This document shows, piece by piece, positions 15,205 to 23,387 of a stretch of 64,000 nucleotides of DNA (positions within the stretch are counted from its first letter, which is position 1; each line of letters starts with the position of its first letter). The notes beneath the pieces are model-generated. The model saw nothing but the letters and a program-made list of their open reading frames with translations, searched no databases and was not told the DNA's origin. The DNA is from Marinobacterium iners DSM 11526 (GTDB lineage Bacteria; Pseudomonadota; Gammaproteobacteria; Pseudomonadales; Balneatricaceae): the NCBI RefSeq assembly GCF_900107855.1, contig NZ_FNRJ01000012.1, forward strand, positions 1-64,000, written 5' to 3'. Made by a program: the position numbers and the translations under genes.

Positions 15205-16191
15205 ATGTATACCGATACTCTGGTGAATACTCTCAGGTTAGAACTGGGGCAGTGTCTTGAATATTGGCAGATGCCGGCTGACGCTCATATCGATTTACTG
15301 ACGACGTCTGAAAATGCCACTTTTATTTCCCGTGATCGTCACACGGATCGAAAAATAATCATCCGCGTGCATCGGCCTGATTATCATGTACGTGAGGAAA
15401 TTGAATCTGAACTGGCATGGATTAATGACCTGCGTGCCTCGGGGCGGATCCATACACCATCGCCGCTGGAGACCCAGAACGGCAGTCCGGTTATCAGCCT
15501 GAATGCCGAAGGGCGCGACTTTTTTGCCGTGGGCTTTGAGCATGTGAAGGGGGCCGAGCCCGATGTTGGGCAGAGCCTGCCCCACTGGTTCGAGAAGCTG
15601 GGGGCGATGACGGCCAGGCTACATCAGCACAGCCGAGACTGGCAGCCGCCGGATTGGTTCGTGCGCAAGCGCTGGAATCTGGACACCATGATTGCCCCTG
15701 ACGGCCTGTGGGGTGACTGGCGTGATGCACCGGGGCTGACGTCGGGTGATGAAGCCCTGATTAATCAAGCGATCGGGCATATTGAGCAGGCGATTATGGA
15801 CTATGGGCAGAGCGCTGATCGCTATGGGCTGGTGCATGCGGATCTGCGTCTGGCCAACCTGCTGGTGGACGGAGACCGACTGTCGATCATTGACTTCGAT
15901 GACAGCGGCTTCTGCTGGTATGCCTATGACTTTGCAGCCGCGATCAGCTTCTACGAGCTGGATCCGATCATCCCGCGGCTGCGCAAGGCCTGGGTACAGG
16001 GTTATCGCTCGGTCGCCGAATTTACCGCGGCGGATGAAGCGATGCTGGACACCTTCGTCATGATCCGGCGCATCATGCTCAGTGCCTGGCTGGCCTCGCA
16101 TGCCGATAGCGAGGCGGCACAGGGCTTGATTGATGGTTACATTGAAGGGACGGCCCAGCTGGCCCGACAGTATCTACAGAATAATGGCTGA
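15205..16191 (+). CDS. APH-family small-molecule kinase, possible ethanolamine kinase
   Basis: A 328-residue soluble kinase of the aminoglycoside/choline kinase fold. The ATG at 15205 follows GGAG. It has the catalytic loop YGLVHADLRLANLLV (HxDxxxxN form; about 221-235) and the metal-binding LSIIDFDDSGFCWYAYDFA (about 240-258). The N-lobe has ATFISRDRHTDRKIIIRVHR, with Lys/Arg in the ATP-binding strand. In many bacteria such a kinase is paired or fused with a class III PLP enzyme, as it is here 18 bases downstream. Animal relatives of this pair act on hydroxylysine or phospho-ethanolamine. Next to eutBC and an ethanolamine permease, ethanolamine is the likely substrate (inferred). Confidence 0.72.
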   Translation: MYTDTLVNTLRLELGQCLEYWQMPADAHIDLLTTSENATFISRDRHTDRKIIIRVHRPDYHVREEIESELAWINDLRASGRIHTPSPLETQNGSPVISLNAEGRDFFAVGFEHVKGAEPDVGQSLPHWFEKLGAMTARLHQHSRDWQPPDWFVRKRWNLDTMIAPDGLWGDWRDAPGLTSGDEALINQAIGHIEQAIMDYGQSADRYGLVHADLRLANLLVDGDRLSIIDFDDSGFCWYAYDFAAAISFYELDPIIPRLRKAWVQGYRSVAEFTAADEAMLDTFVMIRRIMLSAWLASHADSEAAQGLIDGYIEGTAQLARQYLQNNG

Positions 16192-16208
16192 AGCGAGGAG
16201 ACATTACC

Positions 16209-17543
16209 GTGAGCGATATCCGTGGAATTCTGGATCAGAATGCGTTCAGTTTCGACCGTCTTCAGCAGGCCGATGAGCGAATCGGGGCGTTGGTGCGCAA
16301 GCGTCTGGAAACCGTTGGCCCCACCTCAATGCTGTTCTACGAGGAACCCTTGCACATTGTTCGGGGCGAAGGGGTCTGGCTGTTTGACGATCAGGGGCAG
16401 CGCTATCTGGATGTGTACAACAATGTACCCTCTGTCGGGCATTGTCACCCAAGAGTGGTGCAGGCAGTGGCCGAGCAGATGGGCACGCTGAATGTACACA
16501 CCCGATATCTGCATGAAGGCATACACCGGTATTCAGAGCGCCTGCTGGCCACGCTGCCACCGCCTTTGAACCGTCTGGTGATGATGTGTACCGGCAGTGA
16601 AAGCAACGATATGGCCCTGCGTCTGGCACGTCAGTGGACCGGGCATCAGGGCATCATCGTTACCGAGGCGGCCTACCACGGCAACACCTCAGCCGTGACC
16701 GAGGTGTCGCCCTCATCCTTCAAAAAAGGCTCGCTGCCTGAGCATGTACATGTCATCCCGATTTCGCAGATGCCTGAGCAGGCCGACCCTTCCGCCTGGT
16801 TTGCCGATCAGGTGCGCGCCGGTGTGGCGCGTCTGGATGTGCTGGGATACGGTTGTGCAGCGCTGCTGGTAGATTCGATTTTCTCCAGTGATGGTGTCTA
16901 CGCCGACCCGGCGGGTTTCCTCAAGCCGGCAGTTGAATGGCTGCAGGCTCAGGGCGCGCTGTTGATTGCGGACGAAGTACAGCCCGGCTTCGGCCGCACC
17001 GGCGCAGGCATGTGGGGCTTTGCCCGTCACCAGGTGACACCTGACGTGGTCACCATGGGCAAGCCGATGGGTAACGGTTTCCCCATGGCTGGGCTGGCAG
17101 CGCGGGAAGAGCTGTTGGCTGCCCTCAATGAGGATGTGGGCTACTTCAATACTTTCGGCGGCTCGACCGTTGCGGTGGCTGCCGGTATGGCGGTGCTGGA
17201 TGTACTGGCAGAGGAAGCACTGATCGCCAATGCCCGTCAGCAGGGTGATTACCTGAAGCAGCAGCTTGAGGTGCTGCAGTCTACCTTTGAGGAGGTGGCT
17301 GCGGTGCGGGGTGCGGGTCTGTTCATCGGCCTTGACCTGTGCAACCCGGCCCGGGATGGTGCGCCGGATGCGGCCCGGACCACGGCGGTCATCAATGCCC
17401 TCAAGCGTAACGGTGTGTTGATCGGTGCCGCAGGCAAGACCGGCAGCACGCTGAAAATCCGTCCGCCGCTCTGTATTGCACGGGCTGAAGCGGACCTGTT
17501 TCTGGATCGGCTTGAACAGTCGATCAGGGCAACGGCTGGGTAA
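16209..17543 (+). CDS. Class III PLP enzyme, probable ethanolamine-phosphate phospho-lyase type
   Basis: A 444-residue PLP enzyme with a GTG start after CGAGGAG. It has the class III fold signatures: GHCHPRVVQAVAEQMGTLNVHTRYLHEGIH, MMCTGSESNDMALRLAR, LIADEVQPGFGRTG (Asp to the PLP ring nitrogen) and VVTMGKPMGNGFPMAGL with the Schiff-base Lys. The SPSSFKKG and DSIFSSDGVYADPAGFL stretches fit the AGXT2L1/L2 branch, which eliminates phosphate and ammonia from phospho-ethanolamine or phospho-hydroxylysine rather than transferring an amino group. Coupled to the kinase upstream, it would give acetaldehyde, ammonia and phosphate without B12. A plain aminotransferase remains possible. Confidence 0.75.
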   Translation: MSDIRGILDQNAFSFDRLQQADERIGALVRKRLETVGPTSMLFYEEPLHIVRGEGVWLFDDQGQRYLDVYNNVPSVGHCHPRVVQAVAEQMGTLNVHTRYLHEGIHRYSERLLATLPPPLNRLVMMCTGSESNDMALRLARQWTGHQGIIVTEAAYHGNTSAVTEVSPSSFKKGSLPEHVHVIPISQMPEQADPSAWFADQVRAGVARLDVLGYGCAALLVDSIFSSDGVYADPAGFLKPAVEWLQAQGALLIADEVQPGFGRTGAGMWGFARHQVTPDVVTMGKPMGNGFPMAGLAAREELLAALNEDVGYFNTFGGSTVAVAAGMAVLDVLAEEALIANARQQGDYLKQQLEVLQSTFEEVAAVRGAGLFIGLDLCNPARDGAPDAARTTAVINALKRNGVLIGAAGKTGSTLKIRPPLCIARAEADLFLDRLEQSIRATAG

Positions 17544-17548
17544 ATAGC

Positions 17549-18934
17549 ATGAACTATCACGTCGATATTGGCCAGACTCGATACTGTTTCCCGGACCTGA
17601 AAACCCTGATGGCAAAGGCGACGCCGCTGCGCTCCGGCGATTGCCTGGCGGGCATCGCGGCGGAGAACGCCACCGAGCGGGTGGCGGCGCAGCGCTGCCT
17701 GGCCGAGGTGCCGCTGAAACAGTTCCTGAACGAGGCGCTGATCCCCTATGAACAGGATGAAGTCACCCGGCTGATCCTCGATACGCATGATGCCGATGCC
17801 TTCACGCCGGTGGCGCATCTGACGGTGGGCGACTTCCGTGACTGGCTGTTGTCCGATCATGCCAGCCGCGAGAGCCTGAGCGCACTTGCGCCGGGGCTGA
17901 CGCCGGAGATGGTGGCCGCCGTGTCCAAGATCATGCGAATACAGGACCTGATTCTGGTAGCGCAGAAAACCGAAGTGGTCACCCGCTTTCGCAACACCAT
18001 CGGTCTGAGCGGCAGAATGTCCACGCGGCTGCAGCCCAACCACCCCACCGATGACCCGGCCGGCGTTGCCGCCAGCGTGCTGGATGGCCTGCTCTATGCT
18101 AATGGCGATGCGGTGATCGGCATCAACCCGGCCACCGACAACTACCATGCAGTGACCCGGCTGATGCACTTGCTCGACGACGTGATCCAGCGCTACGAAA
18201 TTCCGACCCAGTCCTGCGTACTGACCCATGTCACCACCCATCTGGAGGCGATCAATCGGGGCGCGCCGGTGGATCTGGTGTTCCAGTCGATCGCCGGTAC
18301 TCAGGCGGCCAACGACAGTTTCGGCATCAACCTGTCGATTCTGGACGAGGCGCACAAGGCGGCGCTGGAGCTGGGACGCGGCACGGTGGGCCAGAATGTC
18401 ATGTATTTCGAGACCGGGCAGGGCAGTGCACTGTCGGCCAACGCCCATCACGGCGTCGACCAGCAGACCTGTGAAACCCGCGCCTATGCGGTGGCGCGCC
18501 GTTTCGATCCGCTGCTGGTCAACACCGTGGTCGGCTTTATCGGCCCCGAATACCTGTACGACGGCAAACAGATCATCCGCGCCGGTCTGGAGGACCACTT
18601 CTGCGGCAAGCTGCTGGGCCTGCCGATGGGCTGTGATATCTGCTACACCAACCACGCCGAAGCGGATCAGGATGACATGGACATGCTGCTGACCCAGCTG
18701 GGCGTGGCCGGTATCAACTTCATCATGGGCATACCCGGCTCTGACGACATCATGCTCAACTACCAGACCACCTCGTTTCACGACGCCCTCTACGTGCGTG
18801 AGGTACTGAACAAGCCGCCGGCACCTGAGTTTGCCGCCTGGCTGGAGAAGATGGGCATTTTCGGTAAGGACAATCGGCTGGCCAGCGGTTCAACGCTGCC
18901 GCCGCCCTTTGCCCATCTTCAGGACCGGTTGTAA
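17549..18934 (+). CDS. eutB: Ethanolamine ammonia-lyase large subunit
   Basis: A 461-residue subunit of the adenosylcobalamin enzyme that splits ethanolamine into acetaldehyde and ammonia. EutB landmarks are clear: LMAKATPLRSGDCLAGIAAENATERVAAQ at the start, RIQDLILVAQKTEVVTRFRNTIGLSGRMSTRLQPNHPTDDPAGV, FQSIAGTQAANDSFGINL, YFETGQGSALSANAHHGVDQQTCE and GCDICYTNHAEADQDDMD. Length is normal. It begins five bases after the PLP enzyme gene and is followed 12 bases later by eutC, so all are in one transcript. No shell, EutA reactivase or cobalamin adenosyltransferase gene is present nearby, so this is the simple cytosolic form. Confidence 0.97.
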   Translation: MNYHVDIGQTRYCFPDLKTLMAKATPLRSGDCLAGIAAENATERVAAQRCLAEVPLKQFLNEALIPYEQDEVTRLILDTHDADAFTPVAHLTVGDFRDWLLSDHASRESLSALAPGLTPEMVAAVSKIMRIQDLILVAQKTEVVTRFRNTIGLSGRMSTRLQPNHPTDDPAGVAASVLDGLLYANGDAVIGINPATDNYHAVTRLMHLLDDVIQRYEIPTQSCVLTHVTTHLEAINRGAPVDLVFQSIAGTQAANDSFGINLSILDEAHKAALELGRGTVGQNVMYFETGQGSALSANAHHGVDQQTCETRAYAVARRFDPLLVNTVVGFIGPEYLYDGKQIIRAGLEDHFCGKLLGLPMGCDICYTNHAEADQDDMDMLLTQLGVAGINFIMGIPGSDDIMLNYQTTSFHDALYVREVLNKPPAPEFAAWLEKMGIFGKDNRLASGSTLPPPFAHLQDRL

Positions 18935-18946
18935 GGAGGCCTGATT

Positions 18947-19762
18947 GTGGAAAAGAATCCTGTGGATAAACATCAGATCGTAACGTCCAACAGCTGGGCC
19001 AGCCTGCGCCGCCATACCGATGCCCGCATCGGGCTGGGTCGCAGCGGCATCAGCCAGCCGACGGCGCCCCAGCTGGCGTTCCAGCAGGCCCATGCCCGCG
19101 CCCGGGATGCCGTGCATATCCCGCTGGATGTGAGGCGGCTTCAGTCTGACTTGGCGGAGGCCGGGCTGCAGAGCCTGTTGCTGCACAGTCAGGCGGAGGA
19201 TCGCGCAACCTACCTGCAACGGCCGGACAAGGGACGACGGCTGGATGCCGACTCGGCGGCCTTGCTGAAACAGCTGAGCGAACAGCAACCCGCCAGCGAC
19301 GCGACCATCGTGATCGCCGATGGTCTTTCGTCCACGGCGGTACAGCGTCATGCGGCACGGGTCGCGGCCGAAGTGGATCAGCGCCTGGCGGCTGAAGGAC
19401 TGACCCGATCACCGGTCTGCATCGTGCAGCAGGGCAGAGTCGCGGTGGGGGACGAAGTCGGTGAGTTGCTGGACAGTCGAGTAGTGATTCTGCTGGTGGG
19501 TGAGCGACCGGGGCTCAGCTCGCCGGACAGTCTGGGCATCTACTACACCTACAACCCGCGCGTCGGTTTGACCGATGCCGCACGCAACTGCATTTCCAAT
19601 ATCCGTCCGGCCGGTATCTCGCCGCAGGATGCGGCCGAACGCCTGCTTTGGCTGGTCAGGGAGTCCCTGCGGCGCAAACTCTCTGGTGTCGAGCTGAAAG
19701 ACGAATCCGGTGACGCCGAGGCACTGGAAGGGGAAGGCCAGCGCAATTTCCTGCTGGAGTGA
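18947..19762 (+). CDS. eutC: Ethanolamine ammonia-lyase small subunit
   Basis: A 271-residue partner of EutB that completes the cobalamin site. The GTG start at 18947 follows AAGGAGG. The core shows TDARIGLGRSGISQPTAPQLAFQQAHARARDAVH, IVIADGLSSTAVQRHA, VCIVQQGRVAVGDEVGELL and VVILLVGERPGLSSPDSLGIYYTYNPRVGLTDAARNCISNIRPAG, all typical of EutC. The length and order after eutB are the usual ones. The tail (KDESGDAEALEGEGQRNFLLE) is charged and variable. No terminator is obvious in the 105 bases before the next gene. Confidence 0.97.
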   Translation: MEKNPVDKHQIVTSNSWASLRRHTDARIGLGRSGISQPTAPQLAFQQAHARARDAVHIPLDVRRLQSDLAEAGLQSLLLHSQAEDRATYLQRPDKGRRLDADSAALLKQLSEQQPASDATIVIADGLSSTAVQRHAARVAAEVDQRLAAEGLTRSPVCIVQQGRVAVGDEVGELLDSRVVILLVGERPGLSSPDSLGIYYTYNPRVGLTDAARNCISNIRPAGISPQDAAERLLWLVRESLRRKLSGVELKDESGDAEALEGEGQRNFLLE

Positions 19763-19867
19763 TCAGATCTGCAACGCTCAGGGTATGATGGCGGTGGGTG
19801 AGTCACCTATTCGGGGGCTGATATCGGGTGCAGCGATCAAAGCAAAGTCGGGCCGGAGACGACAGGG

Positions 19868-20242
19868 ATGTTTATTGGTGAAGTGGCAAAGCGCACAGGG
19901 CTGACGCTAAAGGCGATACGGTTGTATGAAGAGGCGGGTCTGATCAGACCAACACGCAGTGATGCAAACTACCGTCTGTACCGTGAGGCGGATGTGGGGC
20001 TGCTGAAGCTGATTATTGAAGCGCGGCAGATGGGAATGCGTGTGTCACAGATTAAAACGGCCATCCGTTACGATCAGGGTGAGATCGACTGGGCGCATGT
20101 AAATGCGTATCTGACAGACTACCGGCAAACCTTGCTGCAGGAAGTCGAGCGCCTGAAGTCCAATTTGAATCAGTTGGATGCGTGCATCGAGGAACTGAAT
20201 AGCCCCGAGCCTGCTGGTCATGCAGCTTGTTTCAGGGCTTGA
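19868..20242 (+). CDS. MerR-family regulator
   Basis: A 124-residue regulator. The N-terminal winged helix-turn-helix is typical (MFIGEVAKRTGLTLKAIRLYEEAGLIRPTRSDANYRLYREADVGLLKLI, 1-49), followed by a long dimerisation helix (about 80-112, VNAYLTDYRQTLLQEVERLKSNLNQLDACIEEL). The C-terminus (PEPAGHAACFRA) has one Cys and one His but no metal-binding loop like CueR or MerR. It is directly upstream of a flavodoxin-fold reductase, whose promoter has a MerR-type dyad between over-spaced boxes. It therefore probably activates that gene in response to a quinone, electrophile or drug. Confidence 0.85.
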   Translation: MFIGEVAKRTGLTLKAIRLYEEAGLIRPTRSDANYRLYREADVGLLKLIIEARQMGMRVSQIKTAIRYDQGEIDWAHVNAYLTDYRQTLLQEVERLKSNLNQLDACIEELNSPEPAGHAACFRA

Positions 20243-20270
20243 CCCTTCCCCTTGGGGCAGGGTTTAGGCT
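20239..20270 (+). promoter_or_regulatory. MerR-type promoter with central dyad
   Basis: A TTGACC -35 (20239-20244) and TAGGCT -10 (20265-20270) are 20 bases apart, longer than the usual 17. Between them is a dyad with ACCCT-CCCC (20242-20251) and GGGG-AGGGT (20254-20263). This is the layout used by MerR regulators, which untwist over-long spacers; the sequence resembles the E. coli copA promoter. It overlaps the stop codon of the MerR gene. Confidence 0.7.
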
Positions 20271-20302
20271 TGTCAGCTGTTCAATCTTCAGGGCTGACAA
20301 AT

Positions 20303-20896
20303 ATGAAATCCATCCTGCTTATAAACGGTAACCCCAAATACGCAAGCTTTTGTAACCATCTGGCCGACCAGTATGAAGCAGGCGCCAGGTCGCATGCCGA
20401 GGTCACACGCTTCAACCTGTCAGAACTGCACTTTGATGCCAACCTGACCTCTGGTTATGACCAGGAGCAGCCTCTTGAGCCTGGACTGAAAGAGCTGCAA
20501 TCAGCACTCCTGAACGCGGATCACATTGTCGTACTGGCGCCGATTTGGTGGGGTGGCCTACCCGCTGCATGCAAAGGTCTGCTGGATCGTACCTTCCTGC
20601 CGGGCGTTACTTTTAGCTATGAAGAGGGCATGCCTGTGCCTCTGTTAGGTGGCAAGAGTGCCCGCATCATCCTGACCATGGATAACCTGCCCGACTTTCT
20701 GCAAGAGCAGGCCGCTCCTGTGCTCGAACAATTGGGACGCTACACCCTGCAGTTCTGTGGCGTAGCGCCCGTTGAACACAGTCTTTTCGGCTCGCTTATT
20801 CTCTCCAGCGAAGCAGAGCGCGAGAGCTGGGCTGCGACAGTCAGAGAGCTGGGTCATCGTGAGTCCAGTGAAACGCTTGCGATCGAGTGTGCCTGA
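20303..20896 (+). CDS. Flavodoxin-fold NAD(P)H:quinone oxidoreductase
   Basis: A 197-residue protein of the NAD(P)H dehydrogenase (quinone)/KefF family. The start at 20303 is chosen because the Rossmann-like core begins there (MKSILLINGNPKYASFCNHLADQYEAGA). FMN/FAD-binding landmarks are LLINGNPK (phosphate loop), ADHIVVLAPIWWGGLPAACKGLLDRTFLPGVTFSYE and LLGGKSARIILTMDNLP. Such enzymes reduce quinones by two electrons and protect against electrophiles. It sits 60 bases downstream of a MerR regulator and its long-spacer promoter, so it is likely the regulated target. Confidence 0.82.
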   Translation: MKSILLINGNPKYASFCNHLADQYEAGARSHAEVTRFNLSELHFDANLTSGYDQEQPLEPGLKELQSALLNADHIVVLAPIWWGGLPAACKGLLDRTFLPGVTFSYEEGMPVPLLGGKSARIILTMDNLPDFLQEQAAPVLEQLGRYTLQFCGVAPVEHSLFGSLILSSEAERESWAATVRELGHRESSETLAIECA

Positions 20897-20912
20897 TCGC
20901 GGGTATCTGTCG

Positions 20913-21383
20913 TCAGAAGTACGGCTTGAACACCATTAATCCGACTACGATGACCATGGCTAAAAAGGCGGGCACCCCCAGCCAGAACCAGTAGCGGCTA
21001 TAGCGATGGTAGCTGTCCGGCAGCGGCGCATTATCCGCAGCCGCCTGCCGGGACAGCGCTTTCATCCTCAGCTGTAACCACACCACAGGCAACCAGCACA
21101 GGCCCGCCAGCAGGTAGAGGGCGAAGGTAAGCATCACCCAGGGGGTGGTGATCGGCAGGCCTATAACCCACAACATCGCCACACCGGTAAGTGGCTGAAT
21201 CAGAATGGTCGGGGTGGTGAACAACCAGTCGGCCAGCACCACCAACCGGTCGGTTTCGGCAATGGCGGGAACCTGTCCGCTGCGGTAGCTCATGTACTTG
21301 TAAAAAGCGCTGCCCAGACCGGTGCCGAACAGCAGAAAAGCGCTGAGGATATGGGCGGATTTCAGGATTAAATAGATACTCAT
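20913..21383 (-). CDS. DUF2269-type integral membrane protein
   Basis: A 156-residue protein with four membrane segments (about 5-25, 50-72, 78-105, 130-155). The opening IYLILKSAHILSAFLLFGTGLGSAFYKYMSYRSG, followed by LADWLFTTPTILIQPLTGVAMLW, is typical of DUF2269 proteins. The conserved His and the short loops resemble small haem or quinone-associated membrane proteins, but no function is known. Its start overlaps the stop of the upstream SDR-DoxX gene by four bases, so the two are made together under the same GbsR-like operator. Confidence 0.75.
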   Translation of the reverse strand: MSIYLILKSAHILSAFLLFGTGLGSAFYKYMSYRSGQVPAIAETDRLVVLADWLFTTPTILIQPLTGVAMLWVIGLPITTPWVMLTFALYLLAGLCWLPVVWLQLRMKALSRQAAADNAPLPDSYHRYSRYWFWLGVPAFLAMVIVVGLMVFKPYF

Positions 21384-22657
21384 TGTGCGTCTCCTTTGCG
21401 AACGTACAGCATCAAGCTGGCGGCAATCAGTGGCAGGTTTTTACTGATTGGACCGAAAGGGTGGAGCCAGAATTCGGGCAGGCAAAAGGTGAGAATCAGG
21501 CTATACCCCAGCATCATGGCGACCTGGGTCAGCAGAATGAGCCGAAGCCGATAATTCAGCAGCAGCGCCAATCCCAGCAGCGTATCCAGTAGCGCAGCAG
21601 CGTAGAGAGCGATGGGCAAGGCGACACCTGACAAGCCTACTGCAGCGAGCATCTGATAGCTCTCATCCACTGGGTACCAAAGGGCCGAGGTCAGCCCTGT
21701 CCAGATCCACATGAAGGCCAGGCTTAAGCGCAGTAATGGCCAGAGGAAGAATAGCCCGGCCTGCTGGCGCTCGGCACGGCTGGCTGGCGTCTGTTCGATG
21801 CTGTGCTCGAATGGCTGAGGCGTAAATCCAAATGCCTGCTTAAAGGGTTCGACCGGGGCCGTATTACCCCGTTGCAGCATCTGCAAGCTCTCTGTATCCA
21901 CCGGCAGGCGGCTGAAGGGCGCACACACACGGGCACCTGACTGGGCGAGGATGAAGGGTACTCGTATCGATGGAGCGGTGACTTTACCTAGCCACTGGCG
22001 CCAGCCGTTGAGCCAGTCTTTGAAACTCAGGGCTGTGGGGCCGACACAATCGATCCGTTGCCGAGAAGGCGCCTGGTTAGTAAGGGCGGTCAGCACCGCT
22101 TTGACCAGATCATCGATATGAATTGGCTGCACTGGTTGTTGCCCGTCACCGATTAGAGGCGTGAGCGGCAGTGCGGCAAGGCCGGCAAACAGTTCACTGC
22201 TGGCAGAGCCGGGTCCGTACACCAGAGAAGGGCGAAGGATCAGCCAGTCCAGCGGCTGCTGGGCGAGATAATCATCGGCTTCCCGCTTGCTCAGGTGGTA
22301 GGCGGTTTCAGCCTGCTCATCAGCGCCCAGTGCCGAAATCTGGATGACACGGGTGATGCCTTTTTGAGTACAGGCGTCGAACAAGGCTTGGGGGGCCTGC
22401 GTATGCAGGGCGTTAAAACGTTGTCCCGAGCGCTCCCGAATAATGCCCACCGCATTAATGACAGCATCCAGGCCGCTCAGACGGGAAAGCCAGTCCTCGG
22501 GACTCAGGTCGTGTGAAAAATCACAGGGGAAAAAGTCCAGGCACGGCAGGTCAGGACGCTTACGGGAGCAGGCGACCACTTCATGTCCCTCTGCCAACAA
22601 TGCGCGGTGCAGGTGTTGGCCAATAAAGCCGGTGGCGCCGGTCAGCAGTACACGCAT
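21380..22657 (-). CDS. SDR-family NAD-binding protein fused to a DoxX-like membrane domain
   Basis: A 425-residue protein. The start at 22657 follows GGAGGTACCTC. Residues 1-290 are an extended/atypical SDR domain with MRVLLTGATGFIGQHLHRALLAEGHEVVAC, IRVIQISALGADEQAETAYHLSKREADDYL (Tyr and Lys of the active site) and LRPSLVYGPGS. Residues about 300-425 form a four-helix membrane domain of the DoxX type (FFLWPLLRLSLAFMWIWTGLTSALWYPV, LDTLLGLALLLNYRLRL). This fusion and the DUF2269 partner occur together in proteobacteria. The substrate is unknown. The reaction is probably membrane-linked oxidation or reduction. Confidence 0.78.
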   Translation of the reverse strand: MRVLLTGATGFIGQHLHRALLAEGHEVVACSRKRPDLPCLDFFPCDFSHDLSPEDWLSRLSGLDAVINAVGIIRERSGQRFNALHTQAPQALFDACTQKGITRVIQISALGADEQAETAYHLSKREADDYLAQQPLDWLILRPSLVYGPGSASSELFAGLAALPLTPLIGDGQQPVQPIHIDDLVKAVLTALTNQAPSRQRIDCVGPTALSFKDWLNGWRQWLGKVTAPSIRVPFILAQSGARVCAPFSRLPVDTESLQMLQRGNTAPVEPFKQAFGFTPQPFEHSIEQTPASRAERQQAGLFFLWPLLRLSLAFMWIWTGLTSALWYPVDESYQMLAAVGLSGVALPIALYAAALLDTLLGLALLLNYRLRLILLTQVAMMLGYSLILTFCLPEFWLHPFGPISKNLPLIAASLMLYVRKGDAQ

Positions 22658-22697
22658 GAGGTACCTCCAGTACAGATCCGTTGCGTAGTGGTTTTTG

Positions 22698-22721
22698 TTA
22701 TTTCTGTCAAAACAGAAATAA
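22698..22721. promoter_or_regulatory. GbsR-like operator before the SDR-DoxX gene
   Basis: TTATTTCTGT (22698-22707) and its exact complement ACAGAAATAA (22712-22721) flank a CAAA spacer, 41 bases before the SDR-DoxX ATG. The same ten-base arms recur before the regulator gene at 23275-23298. Confidence 0.8.
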
Positions 22722-22734
22722 ACGGGTAAATTTT

Positions 22735-23259
22735 TTACTTGCTCATCAGGCTCTGCACACGGGCACCCAGTTTCATCAGCTTGATTAGCGTATTGCGGTC
22801 GACCGATTTCATCTGGCCATACCACTTGATCAGCTGCTCCAGAAACTCAAGGGTGTCATCGATACGAGCCTGTACCTCGGCGGGTGTTTCGCTGTCTTCC
22901 TTGCCTTCAACCGAGCAGCTGCGCAGGGTGGTCAGCGTTGGGTCCAGCTCCCGTTGCTTGCGGCCTTCCATGATGGTCATGAAGATATCCCACACATCCT
23001 GCTGAGAGGCGAAATAGTCGCGTCGGTCGCCCAGCTTCTGGGAGGTATGAACCAGTCCCCAGGACTGCAGCTCTCGCAGGCTGGTACTCACATTCGAGCG
23101 TGCCACGCCCAGCGTTTCGGTAATGGTTTCAGCTGTCAGGGGTTCGCCAGCCAAATAGAGCAGCGCATGAATCTGTGCCACGGTACGGTTCACCCCCCAG
23201 CGAGAGCCCATCTCTCCCCAGTGAAGAATAAAGGTTTGCATGGTCGGACTGAGCTGCAT
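22735..23259 (-). CDS. GbsR/MarR-type transcriptional regulator
   Basis: A 174-residue winged helix-turn-helix protein. The GbsR-family core is clear: FILHWGEMGSRWGVNRTVAQIHALLYLAGEPLTAETITETLGVARSNVSTSLRELQSWGLVHTSQKLGDRRDYFASQQDVWDIF (about 10-95), followed by a helical dimerisation region. The start at 23259 is preferred; an ATG at 23274 lies inside the operator arm region. Identical ten-base palindromic arms lie before its own gene and before the downstream SDR-DoxX gene. It therefore probably represses both and senses a ligand handled by that membrane enzyme. Confidence 0.85.
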   Translation of the reverse strand: MQLSPTMQTFILHWGEMGSRWGVNRTVAQIHALLYLAGEPLTAETITETLGVARSNVSTSLRELQSWGLVHTSQKLGDRRDYFASQQDVWDIFMTIMEGRKQRELDPTLTTLRSCSVEGKEDSETPAEVQARIDDTLEFLEQLIKWYGQMKSVDRNTLIKLMKLGARVQSLMSK

Positions 23260-23274
23260 GATGGTGCCTTTCAT

Positions 23275-23298
23275 TTATTTCTGTCATTACAGAAATTA
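23275..23298. promoter_or_regulatory. GbsR-like autoregulatory operator
   Basis: TTATTTCTGT (23275-23284) and ACAGAAATTA (23289-23298) flank a CATT spacer, about 15 bases before the regulator start. It matches the 22698-22721 site in nearly every arm base. Confidence 0.8.
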
Positions 23299-23387
23299 GT
23301 GCAAACATCCAAAATCGTCAACATCGGTTATGCACAATCGCATGAAAGTGTCCAAAATAGGTGGACAGCAAGACTGATTACTGGCAT

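Noticed and set aside
17249-18781. Long minus-strand ORF (510 codons) opposite eutB
   Set aside because: It spans two real genes on the other strand (PLP enzyme end and eutB) and has no recognisable motif.
13675-19762. Ethanolamine microcompartment operon
   Set aside because: No shell-protein genes (BMC domains) were found; only permease, kinase, PLP enzyme and EutBC are present.
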